From NCBI GenBank assembly GCA_028688535.1, contig JAQTXY010000037.1, forward strand, positions 1-10,729: a stretch of DNA of 10,729 nucleotides. The letters run 5' to 3'. The notes below the pieces were generated by a model. The model searched no databases, had not been told where the DNA came from, and worked only from the letters and a program-made list of their open reading frames with translations. Shown in pieces: positions 4,198 through 10,729 of the stretch. The DNA comes from Methanothrix sp. Lineage in GTDB: Archaea > Halobacteriota > Methanosarcinia > Methanotrichales > Methanotrichaceae. The translations under genes and the position numbers were made by a program. Within the stretch, counting starts at the first letter, position 1, and each line of letters starts with the position of its first letter.

Positions 4198-6258
4198 TTG
4201 GTAAGGCATAGAGCTTTTTTCATAGGCTTGGCGGTTTTTGCGGCATTATTGGCACTTTTGTATATGCAATTTAATTTTAATTTGTCATTAGATGGCTTGA
4301 GTACAAATCATACTATTGAGATGAGCAGAGGCGAATCCCAAAGCCTGAATTTGACGATAAGCGGAGGAATTGGGTTTAAGATATTGGGCGCGACACCGAT
4401 TGGCAAGATATATCTGGATGCTATAATGGTACCATCAGGATTGAACGTATCGATTAATCCCAATGCGGGAAGTCCCTTTTTTCATTCGAATATCACAATT
4501 CATGTAGATGATAATGCTACTGAAGGCAGCAAGAGGATCGTTTTCAGAGGCGTTGGTTCCATGGGTTGCGCCAAGACATTAGATCTAGATTTAAGAATTG
4601 TAAAGAGAAGATATTTTGAGCTGGTTGGAGATACTACTCAAATAACAATCCAACAAAACAGAACAGGAGCTATCCCTGTGCATATAATCCGTGATCCTGA
4701 TTATATCAAGCCGATTTCTCTCAAGGCGTTAGGACTTCCAAAAGGAGTTATGCCAATATTAGATCCTGCTTGTTCGCTGCCTGGTACAACTTTGTCGAGA
4801 TTGCAGCTTAAAATCACTCCAGAAGCCAGGGTTGGTACGTATAATCTTTCGGTACTTGGAACGGGTGCAGACAACAAGACTGCTTATTGTAACCTGAGTC
4901 TGAAAATCAAGCCTGATATGTATTTCACTATTTCGGCCAATCCATCCATAATAAAAATTAGTAAAGGAAATGATTCACTAATCTCAATTGATTTAATAAG
5001 TGTAAACAATTATACCGGAAAAGTAAAACTCAGCGTACTAAAATATCCAAAAAATATCATTACTGCAAGTTTAGATGAACCAATTGCGGATCTTTCATTA
5101 TCTTCTCCTAGAGATAAATTAAATCTTAAATTGCACATAAGTGATGATGCCATCCCTGGAAATTCATATTATGTAGTAGTCAATGGGCTCGGGCAAGAAG
5201 GAAGTTCAACAAATTGCTCGATAATGGTGATAATTGAAGGCTCAAGTGGATCTTTCAAGATAGAGCCGCAATTTAGAAGCTTGCAACTGAAGCCGGGAGA
5301 GACCAAGGATTCAGAGATAATAATCGAGGGCAACAATGGATATGAAGGAACAATCACACTGAGTGTAAGTGATGTACCAGGTATTACTTCGAATATAGAT
5401 CCAGAAGTATTGCTTATTGATGGTCAAAATAACATTGCCCGTTCAGAATTGAGTGTCCATGCGCAAGTCGAATATAACTCAGTAATCACATCAGATATGA
5501 TCATCCGTGGAACTGATGCGAAACTAAATAGTGATGAATGCAAAATAGCGATTTCGATTTGGACTGAACCATCAGTTATTGAACCACCAGTCATGAAACC
5601 ACCGGTTATTAAGCCAGCAATTGCTCAAGAAATCACTCCTGAAAATGAGATGCCATCCCTAAAAAATATAAGTCCTATGGTAAACCCAATATATTCGGAT
5701 CAAATCGTAAAATTCTTAGCTGAAGCAAGAGACCCTGAGAGTGATCCTCTCAATTACAGGTTTATGTTAAATGGCCAGATAATCAGAGACTGGTCGGAAA
5801 AAAATACTGCAGAAATTTCAATAAAGGCTGGTGAGAACGAAATAGAAGTCCAGGTTATTGATGGGTTACATAATGGAAGAGATATGTATGACGATAGTAA
5901 AATTATAAAAATTACCGCTTACCCAGAAGTACCGACAGATCCATCCTATGAATATACAACAAGTGATGAATTTTTTAAAGAAATTGTAGGAAAGGATTTC
6001 AAATATAATAATATACCAATTGAAGGCACCAGCGCAAAAGATAGATGGTATCGAAATGATCCAAGCTCAGCAAACTATATGGGTGAATATGAGATTAGAA
6101 AAGAACTGTTTTATAGCAAAAGTGATTATACAATAAAACTGGTTCTGGATAATATGTCCAAGCCAATTGATGTCATATTTGTGCAGGATTCGAATATCGT
6201 CTCTGAAGTGCCAAGCGGTTTCGTGGAGCAAGCAATGCGCAAGCTGTCCAATCTCTAG
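4198..6258 (+). CDS. Large membrane-anchored surface protein with four cysteine-marked beta-sandwich modules
   Basis: This 686-residue protein begins with a TTG codon and MVRHR, then a hydrophobic segment (about 6-22) with no clear signal peptidase site, so it is probably N-terminally anchored. Four modules of about 108 residues follow (about 39-136, 139-238, 242-347, 352-456). Each ends with a Gly-x-Gly or Gly-x-Asp turn and a last strand carrying one cysteine: C124, C231, C340 and C448. They resemble the NEW3/Ig-like repeats of archaeal surface proteins. A proline-rich linker (456-483, PPV repeats) leads to a PKD/Ig-like domain (about 488-576, with DPESDPLNYRF) and an unrecognised C-terminal domain (582-686). 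Fourteen N-x-S/T sequons fit an extracellular glycoprotein. The only in-frame alternatives that keep the hydrophobic segment are other TTG codons. The gene is AT-rich: 5881-5940 has 20 G+C of 60. Function unknown; adhesion or envelope structure is inferred. Confidence 0.82.
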   Translation: MVRHRAFFIGLAVFAALLALLYMQFNFNLSLDGLSTNHTIEMSRGESQSLNLTISGGIGFKILGATPIGKIYLDAIMVPSGLNVSINPNAGSPFFHSNITIHVDDNATEGSKRIVFRGVGSMGCAKTLDLDLRIVKRRYFELVGDTTQITIQQNRTGAIPVHIIRDPDYIKPISLKALGLPKGVMPILDPACSLPGTTLSRLQLKITPEARVGTYNLSVLGTGADNKTAYCNLSLKIKPDMYFTISANPSIIKISKGNDSLISIDLISVNNYTGKVKLSVLKYPKNIITASLDEPIADLSLSSPRDKLNLKLHISDDAIPGNSYYVVVNGLGQEGSSTNCSIMVIIEGSSGSFKIEPQFRSLQLKPGETKDSEIIIEGNNGYEGTITLSVSDVPGITSNIDPEVLLIDGQNNIARSELSVHAQVEYNSVITSDMIIRGTDAKLNSDECKIAISIWTEPSVIEPPVMKPPVIKPAIAQEITPENEMPSLKNISPMVNPIYSDQIVKFLAEARDPESDPLNYRFMLNGQIIRDWSEKNTAEISIKAGENEIEVQVIDGLHNGRDMYDDSKIIKITAYPEVPTDPSYEYTTSDEFFKEIVGKDFKYNNIPIEGTSAKDRWYRNDPSSANYMGEYEIRKELFYSKSDYTIKLVLDNMSKPIDVIFVQDSNIVSEVPSGFVEQAMRKLSNL

Positions 6259-6342
6259 GAAGACCCCTCTTTAAGTTGCATTATTCTCAAATTGGGGAGA
6301 GGCTTTCCACTAATATCGGTTTCGATCTTCGCATTCCCTGAT
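6259..6342. other. Convergent intergenic gap with no clear element
   Basis: These 84 bp separate the stop codons of two convergent genes. There is a weak CCTCT/AGAGG pairing (about 6266-6301) and a 4-bp hairpin around ATCGGTTTCGAT, but no T-tract on either strand, so I do not call a terminator. Confidence 0.5.
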
Positions 6343-7470
6343 CTAATGATACCTCAGCAGCGCACCTACTCCCCCCACCGCCTCCAGAAATTCATCGCCA
6401 TCCACTATTTTCACTTTAGCACCTGTCCGTTCAGCCTGCTCGTAAAGCCTCTCCAGGCTCAAGGCCTGCATCTGCCCGCCGCAAGTGGGACAGCTTTCGC
6501 CCACCTCATGGGTGAAGTGGCACTTTTTGCATATCATCGAAGGCACTGCAAAGCCGCTGGAGAGAAGTAGATGATCGACTCGACCTTCCTCTAGTGCTTT
6601 GCTCACCTCGGCCAAGCCATAGGCCGCGCCCCCTCCTTTGATCACTGCTTCTTTCAGCCTCTCTGCCAGTTGAAGTTCTGTGGATCTCTCTTCTCCGGCC
6701 ACAACCCTTCCCAGCTTCACCAGATCCCCTCCATGCGTTTGCATGGAGATGTCAACGACTCCCAGGAGCTTCTCCTTCCAAACAATAGGCAGCATCTCTA
6801 CAAGCTGGCCTTTGGCTTCCCCCGGACCCGCTACTACTAGCCCTTTGATCCCACCAAGATCAAGCCGGCCATGCAGATCCTCCACTACCGCGGTGAGGAA
6901 GGACTTTATCGCGCCGCTGCGAAGGCGGTTGTAGCGCATCTGGCTCCAGCCGCCCTTCTTGTGCTTGTTCATGAGATCTATCGACAATTTTTTCTTCTCC
7001 ACCAGGATGTCGGAGCGGATCAAAAATAGCCTTGCTTCTTGAGAGTCGATCAGCAGCAGAGCATAATCCTGGTAATCGTCCTTAAGCCTGGCCAGAGGCA
7101 GGAGGAAAGGAGAGCTATCCAACACCACCATGGGCTGCAACGATACACTTAACCTGAAGACTTTCAGAAAGCCCCCGCCAGCAGAGGCGAAGATCACCCG
7201 CCCCTTCTCGCCACCTATGGATGGGGCAGCGAGTTGGGGCTCGATCATATCTATGGTCTTCACAAAGGCTTCCCGTAGATCTGCGGGTAGGGCTCTCTTC
7301 ATGGCCTTTAGCTTGGAATGCACAAGCAGACTATCATCTCTGTTATTCGCAACAAGATAAATGGAAAGAAAGAGATCCGTCTTATCTTCAGTCTCGGCCA
7401 AGGCCCGCAGGTCGATATCCGAGATGGACGTAAGGCGGTGAGGGTCATTTGCTTTTTCTAGCGACTGCAT
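6343..7470 (-). CDS. Vms1/aRF1-like peptidyl-tRNA hydrolase (VLRF1-type) with zinc ribbon
   Basis: This 375-residue protein has the release-factor layout. The N-terminal region (1-about 130) lacks any NIKS-like codon-reading motif. The central domain starts near DYALLLIDSQEARLFLI (136-152), with the loop HKKGGWSQMRYNRLR (170-184) where aRF1 has its GGQ loop, then GPGEAK (215-220) as in aRF1. The C-terminal eL8-like part has YGLAEVSKALEEGRVDHLLLS (284-304) interrupted by a zinc ribbon, C314/C317 and C327/C330. Loss of stop-codon reading together with a displaced glutamine (Q177) points to the Vms1/ANKZF1-like branch, which releases nascent chains from stalled ribosomes without a stop codon. 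The role here is inferred from family. The ATG at 7470 has no evident Shine-Dalgarno sequence. The gene diverges from the ACT-hom-lig operon. Confidence 0.82.
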   Translation of the reverse strand: MQSLEKANDPHRLTSISDIDLRALAETEDKTDLFLSIYLVANNRDDSLLVHSKLKAMKRALPADLREAFVKTIDMIEPQLAAPSIGGEKGRVIFASAGGGFLKVFRLSVSLQPMVVLDSSPFLLPLARLKDDYQDYALLLIDSQEARLFLIRSDILVEKKKLSIDLMNKHKKGGWSQMRYNRLRSGAIKSFLTAVVEDLHGRLDLGGIKGLVVAGPGEAKGQLVEMLPIVWKEKLLGVVDISMQTHGGDLVKLGRVVAGEERSTELQLAERLKEAVIKGGGAAYGLAEVSKALEEGRVDHLLLSSGFAVPSMICKKCHFTHEVGESCPTCGGQMQALSLERLYEQAERTGAKVKIVDGDEFLEAVGGVGALLRYH

Positions 7471-7520
7471 AAGAAATATCGTACTCTTATCACAGAAATA
7501 GATATCTTATCTACACAAGG

Positions 7521-7527
7521 TTTATTT
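7521..7527 (+). promoter_or_regulatory. Probable TATA box of the ACT-hom-lig operon
   Basis: TTTATTT preceded by AAGG lies about 50 nt before the chosen ATG at 7571. Initiation about 25 nt downstream gives a leader of roughly 20 nt containing the ribosome binding site. A TTG-started longer frame from 7526 would begin inside this element, which argues against that start. Confidence 0.4.
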
Positions 7528-7560
7528 GCCATCAGGCGAAGCACACGTCTATCATATTAT

Positions 7561-7565
7561 GAGGA
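7561..7565 (+). promoter_or_regulatory. Ribosome binding site that decides the ACT gene start
   Basis: GAGGA sits 5 nt before ATG 7571. It overlaps the ATG at 7559, so that upstream ATG has no site of its own. Confidence 0.6.
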
Positions 7566-7570
7566 ATGCT

Positions 7571-8077
7571 ATGCGACTTTCCATGGATTTAGAGCTACAG
7601 GATGTACCAGGTCAGCTTCTCCTGGCTTTGCAGCCTTTCAGGGACAATAAGGCCAATATCATCAGCGTGGTTCATCACAGGGATAGAAAGACACCTCGCG
7701 GCATGATCCCGGTTCGCTTCGTTGTGGAGATGGACCGCAGCAAGATCGAATCCGTCAACGCCAAGCTTAAGGAGTGCGGCATCTCCGTGGTGCGAGCAGG
7801 CGAAGACCGCCTCATTGAGGCAGTCTCTGTGGTGCTGGTTGGCCATGTGCTACACAGCGATCTGGGAGATACCGTAAACCGCATCGACTCTACCGGCTTT
7901 GCTGAGGTCATGGACGTTTCTTTGACCATGACCGGTGTGGACGAGCCGTCTTCCGCCTATCTCAAGATTCGGGCCACCGGCAAGGCTGAGATTCAGAAGG
8001 CATTGGCCATCCTGCGCGAAGTAGGCGTCGAGAAGAAGTTGCTTGTAATTGAGCCGATAGAAGCGGAGGCGGTTTGA
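7571..8077 (+). CDS. ACT-domain protein, predicted regulator of homoserine dehydrogenase
   Basis: This 168-residue protein has an ACT domain at about 4-75: MDLELQDVPGQLLLAL, the conserved DxPGQL turn, then KANIISVVHHR and a strand-helix ending KLKECGISVVR. A second ACT-like half covers about 86-160. ACT domains bind amino acids and regulate biosynthetic enzymes. This stand-alone form next to hom matches COG2061, described as a predicted allosteric regulator of homoserine dehydrogenase. The ligand may be threonine or another aspartate-family amino acid, which is inference. The ATG at 7571 is preferred over TTG 7526 because of GAGGA 5 nt upstream and because the ACT strand then starts at the N-terminus. 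The stop ends 2 nt before the hom ATG, so the two are co-translated. Confidence 0.85.
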   Translation: MRLSMDLELQDVPGQLLLALQPFRDNKANIISVVHHRDRKTPRGMIPVRFVVEMDRSKIESVNAKLKECGISVVRAGEDRLIEAVSVVLVGHVLHSDLGDTVNRIDSTGFAEVMDVSLTMTGVDEPSSAYLKIRATGKAEIQKALAILREVGVEKKLLVIEPIEAEAV

Positions 8078-8079
8078 AT

Positions 8080-9087
8080 ATGAGGGACATTAAAGTTTCC
8101 CTGGTGGGCTACGGCATTGTCGGCCATGGCGTGGTCGATGTTCTCACTCGCAAGAAGAAGATGCTTAAGGATATGGGTTTGAATCTCAAGCTGATCAGCG
8201 TCACCGATCACACCGGTACCGTAATGGCGGAAGATGGCGTGGATGCTGATAGGATCTTGGGAGAGAAGACGCTGGCTAATGTGGCTACCACCAGCATGAA
8301 GGGCAAAGAGGCCATCTCCGCCATAGACTCCGACCTGGTGATAGAGGTCACTCCGACTAATATCGTGCACGGCCAACCTGGCCTTGGCCACATGGAAGCA
8401 GCTCTCTCCAGCGGCAAGCACGTCGTCACCTCCAACAAAGGACCACTGGTGGTCTCCTACAGCCGTCTGAAGAAGCTGGCTGAGGACAACGGTGTGATGA
8501 TGAAGTTTGAAGCCACCGTGGGCGGCACAATGCCACTCATCAGCCTGGTGGAACGCACCCTGGTGGGGAACACCATCTTCGGCATCCGGGGAATATTCAA
8601 CGGCACCTGCAACTATATCCTCACCCGCATGACTGAGGAGGGCATACCCTACACTCATGCTCTGAGCGAGGCCCAGGATATGGGAATCGCCGAGGCCGAT
8701 CCGAGCTACGATGTAGAGGGCGTGGACACAGCAGGAAAGGTAGTCATCCTGGCCAATTCGCTCTTCGATATGAACATCAAGTACAGCGATGTGGATGTGA
8801 CCGGCATTACAGGCGTTACACCCGAGGCCCTGGCCCTGGCCAAGAAGCGCGGTTACGCCATCAAACTCATCGGTGATGTGCCCGCCCTCACTGTGCGGCC
8901 CACTCTGGTGCCGCTAGGTAGCCCCATAGCGGTATCTGGAACTCTGAATTCGGCAGCTATTTACACCGATCTATCTGGAACCATAACCGTAACTGGCCTT
9001 GGTGCCGGCTCCATCGAGACTGCTTCCGCCATTCTGACCGATATCATCAGCATCTACCGGACGAAACAGATCGACGCCATATTCTAA
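8080..9087 (+). CDS. hom: Homoserine dehydrogenase
   Basis: This 335-residue protein catalyses NAD(P)H-dependent reduction of aspartate semialdehyde to homoserine, the branch point to threonine and methionine. The N-terminal nucleotide fold has GYGIVGHG (10-17). TSNKGPL (117-123), FEATVGGTMPLI (143-154) and GIFNGTCNYILTRM (171-184) are family signatures. The catalytic set E205, D207, D211, D216 and K220 lies in AEADPSYDVEGVDTAGK and is complete. The length is that of the core enzyme without a C-terminal ACT domain, which is supplied by the gene just upstream. ATG 8080 is chosen with GGAGG 10 nt upstream; TTG 8074 in the same frame adds only two residues and overlaps the previous stop codon. 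The stop abuts the ligase ATG. Confidence 0.95.
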   Translation: MRDIKVSLVGYGIVGHGVVDVLTRKKKMLKDMGLNLKLISVTDHTGTVMAEDGVDADRILGEKTLANVATTSMKGKEAISAIDSDLVIEVTPTNIVHGQPGLGHMEAALSSGKHVVTSNKGPLVVSYSRLKKLAEDNGVMMKFEATVGGTMPLISLVERTLVGNTIFGIRGIFNGTCNYILTRMTEEGIPYTHALSEAQDMGIAEADPSYDVEGVDTAGKVVILANSLFDMNIKYSDVDVTGITGVTPEALALAKKRGYAIKLIGDVPALTVRPTLVPLGSPIAVSGTLNSAAIYTDLSGTITVTGLGAGSIETASAILTDIISIYRTKQIDAIF

Positions 9088-10729
9088 ATGACCAGCTTTC
9101 TTGCCTTTGCACAGCTCTGCCAGAAGGTTGAGGCCTTATCCAGCTCCCTGGAGAAGATCGACCTAGTCGCAGCATTCCTTTCAGGCCTGGATGAGGCAGA
9201 ACTCTCGGTGGCTTGTAGCTATGTCATGGGTATGCTCTTCCCCCCCAGCATGAATCTGGTAATGGGCGTGGGGCCCAGCATCCTCTACGAGTCCCTGGAG
9301 AAAGCATGTGGCTGCCCGGCCGAGCAGATCTCACAGATGCTTCGCGCTACCGGTGACCCGGGACTGGTTGCCGCCGGCGTTGTAGAGAAAAGAAGGCCGC
9401 TTGGCTTTGCCGCGTTCCAGGAAGCAGAGCCACTCACCATTGCCGACGTTTACGAGAGGTTTGTGGCAATAGCTCATGCTTCCGGCAAGAAAAGTCAGGA
9501 CACTAAAGTCAAAAACCTGCAATTTTTATTCAGCTTGGCGGGCCCTCTGGAGGCCAGGTATATCGCCCGCCTGGCCATTGAGGACATGAGGATCGGCATT
9601 GGTGAAGGGAGCATGCGAGATGCTGTCGCCCGGGCATTTTCTAAAAGCGGCATTGATGCGGAGACGGTGGAGCGGGCCTATAACCTCACTAACGATATGG
9701 GCTTGGTGGCTGTGAATGCCAGGCGCGGCACTCTGGCAAAGCTATCAGTCATGATCAATCACCCCATCAAGATGATGCTGGCACAGCTCGGCGAGAGCAT
9801 TGCATCGGCCTTGGGAGAGATCGGCACTGCTGCTATCGAATGGAAGTATGATGGCGCTCGGGTGCAGATCCATAAAGATGGAGATCATGTAGTAGTATTC
9901 TCCCGGCGCTTGGAGAATGTGACTGCCTCTCTGCCGGAGATAGTCTCGGCTGCAAGGCAGATAGCTGCCAAGAGCGCCATACTGGATGGAGAAGCAGTGG
10001 CCATCGGCAAAGATGGCCGGCCTATGGCCTTCCAGGATATCTTGAAACGGTTTCGCAGAAAATATAATGTCGAAAAGCTTGCCGCCCAGATTCCCTTGCG
10101 CCTTTTCCTCTTCGATTTGATCTATCTGGACGGCAGGAGCGTAACAGATCTGCCCCTTAGCGAAAGAAGAGCACTGCTGGAGGAGACCACCAGACAGAAT
10201 CCCACCAGTTCCCTTCTACTGGCAGATCAGGTCCTCACCAGCAGTGTTGAGACTGCAGAGGAGATCTACCGCCAGGCTCTGGCTGCTGGCCATGAAGGGC
10301 TCATCTTAAAGAATCCTGCCTCCGTCTACGCTCCAGGAAAGAGGGGCAAGAACTGGCTGAAGATCAAGCCGGTTATGGAGACCTTGGACCTGGTGGTAAT
10401 AGGCGCAAAATGGGGTGAAGGCCGCAGAGCGAGCCTGCTCGGCTCCTACCGGCTGGGATGCCAGGACACTGCCAGCGGCAATCTTTTAGATATGGGCTTT
10501 GTGGCCACGGGATTTTCGGATGAGTCTCTCACGGAACTCACGGAGATGTTCCGGGAGCTGATTATTCTGGAGAAGGGCATGGAGGTGGAGATCAAGCCGG
10601 CTGTGATCTTCGAGGTGGCTTACGAGGAGATACAGCATAGTCCCAACTACTCTTCAGGATATGCGCTGCGTTTTCCCAGGATGGTTGCCGTAAGGTACGA
10701 TAAATCTCTGGAAGAGGCAGACAGCCTGG
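9088..10729 (+). CDS. lig: ATP-dependent DNA ligase (3' end cut off by the window)
   Basis: There are 547 codons here before the window edge, with no stop. Archaeal type I DNA ligases run about 555-565 residues, so only the last few are missing. The N-terminal DNA-binding domain starts MTSFLAFAQLCQKVEAL and includes SGKKSQDTKVKNLQFLF and ARLAIEDMRIGIGEGSMRD. The adenylation lysine is K253 in motif I (EWKYDGARVQIHK). Motif III is LFLFDLIYLDG (339-349), motif IV HEGLILKNP (402-410), motif V WLKIKP (423-428) and motif VI ALRFPRM (526-532). It seals nicks in replication and repair using ATP. The ATG follows the hom stop with no gap and no visible Shine-Dalgarno sequence, so it probably depends on coupling or an internal promoter. 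Confidence 0.96.
   Translation, partial: MTSFLAFAQLCQKVEALSSSLEKIDLVAAFLSGLDEAELSVACSYVMGMLFPPSMNLVMGVGPSILYESLEKACGCPAEQISQMLRATGDPGLVAAGVVEKRRPLGFAAFQEAEPLTIADVYERFVAIAHASGKKSQDTKVKNLQFLFSLAGPLEARYIARLAIEDMRIGIGEGSMRDAVARAFSKSGIDAETVERAYNLTNDMGLVAVNARRGTLAKLSVMINHPIKMMLAQLGESIASALGEIGTAAIEWKYDGARVQIHKDGDHVVVFSRRLENVTASLPEIVSAARQIAAKSAILDGEAVAIGKDGRPMAFQDILKRFRRKYNVEKLAAQIPLRLFLFDLIYLDGRSVTDLPLSERRALLEETTRQNPTSSLLLADQVLTSSVETAEEIYRQALAAGHEGLILKNPASVYAPGKRGKNWLKIKPVMETLDLVVIGAKWGEGRRASLLGSYRLGCQDTASGNLLDMGFVATGFSDESLTELTEMFRELIILEKGMEVEIKPAVIFEVAYEEIQHSPNYSSGYALRFPRMVAVRYDKSLEEADSL

Noticed and set aside
5566..5620. PPV repeats as a DNA tandem repeat.
   Set aside because: The repeat is only visible as protein (EPPVMKPPVIKP) and the bases vary. 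It reads as a flexible proline linker.
7526..7570. TTG or earlier ATG starts for the ACT-domain gene.
   Set aside because: They fall in the predicted promoter and leader, while ATG 7571 has GAGGA 5 nt upstream and starts directly at the ACT strand.
7993..8658. 221-codon antisense open frame over hom.
   Set aside because: It is opposite a complete homoserine dehydrogenase with all catalytic residues. Long antisense frames are expected in G+C-rich genes.

Overview
The window looks like a piece of a methanogenic archaeal chromosome, most likely from the Methanosarcinales and plausibly Methanothrix-like. The evidence is an 89-residue archaeal EF-1beta, an archaeal ATP-dependent DNA ligase, an archaeal aRF1/Vms1-like protein, a COG2054 kinase of the MfnE (methanofuran biosynthesis) type, TTTATA-type promoter boxes and surface proteins rich in N-glycosylation sequons. 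The genus is inferred from protein style, not from a search. I see no insertion sequence, CRISPR array, phage gene or plasmid function.

Layout. (1) 50-490 (-) is a NUDIX hydrolase. It diverges across a 177-bp gap from 668-1297 (+), an MfnE-type kinase. (2) 1368-1908 (+) is a small translation block: a 56-residue four-CxxC zinc-ribbon protein, EF-1beta, and tRNA-Ala(CGC) starting 18 nt after EF-1beta. (3) 2005-2613 (-) encodes a small secreted protein. It diverges from 2729-6258 (+), a tightly packed run of metallophosphoesterase, CxxCxxCC (YkgJ-type) protein and a 686-residue membrane-anchored protein made of beta-sandwich modules. The 115-bp gap between these divergent genes holds a TATA element readable on both strands and a repeated 19-nt element. 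(4) 6343-7470 (-) is a Vms1/aRF1-like protein with a GGWSQ loop and a zinc ribbon. (5) 7571-10729 (+) is an operon of ACT-domain regulator, homoserine dehydrogenase and ATP-dependent DNA ligase. The ligase runs off the window edge.

How the parts fit. The ACT protein and the homoserine dehydrogenase form a split version of the enzyme in which the regulatory domain is a separate upstream gene. The zinc ribbon, EF-1beta and tRNA-Ala are a translation neighbourhood, and the Vms1-like protein further along is probably a ribosome-rescue factor. The least explained part is the operon at 2729-6258 with the secreted gene opposite it. Its large surface protein is clearly more AT-rich than the housekeeping genes and has four modules of about 108 residues, each with one cysteine at the same place.
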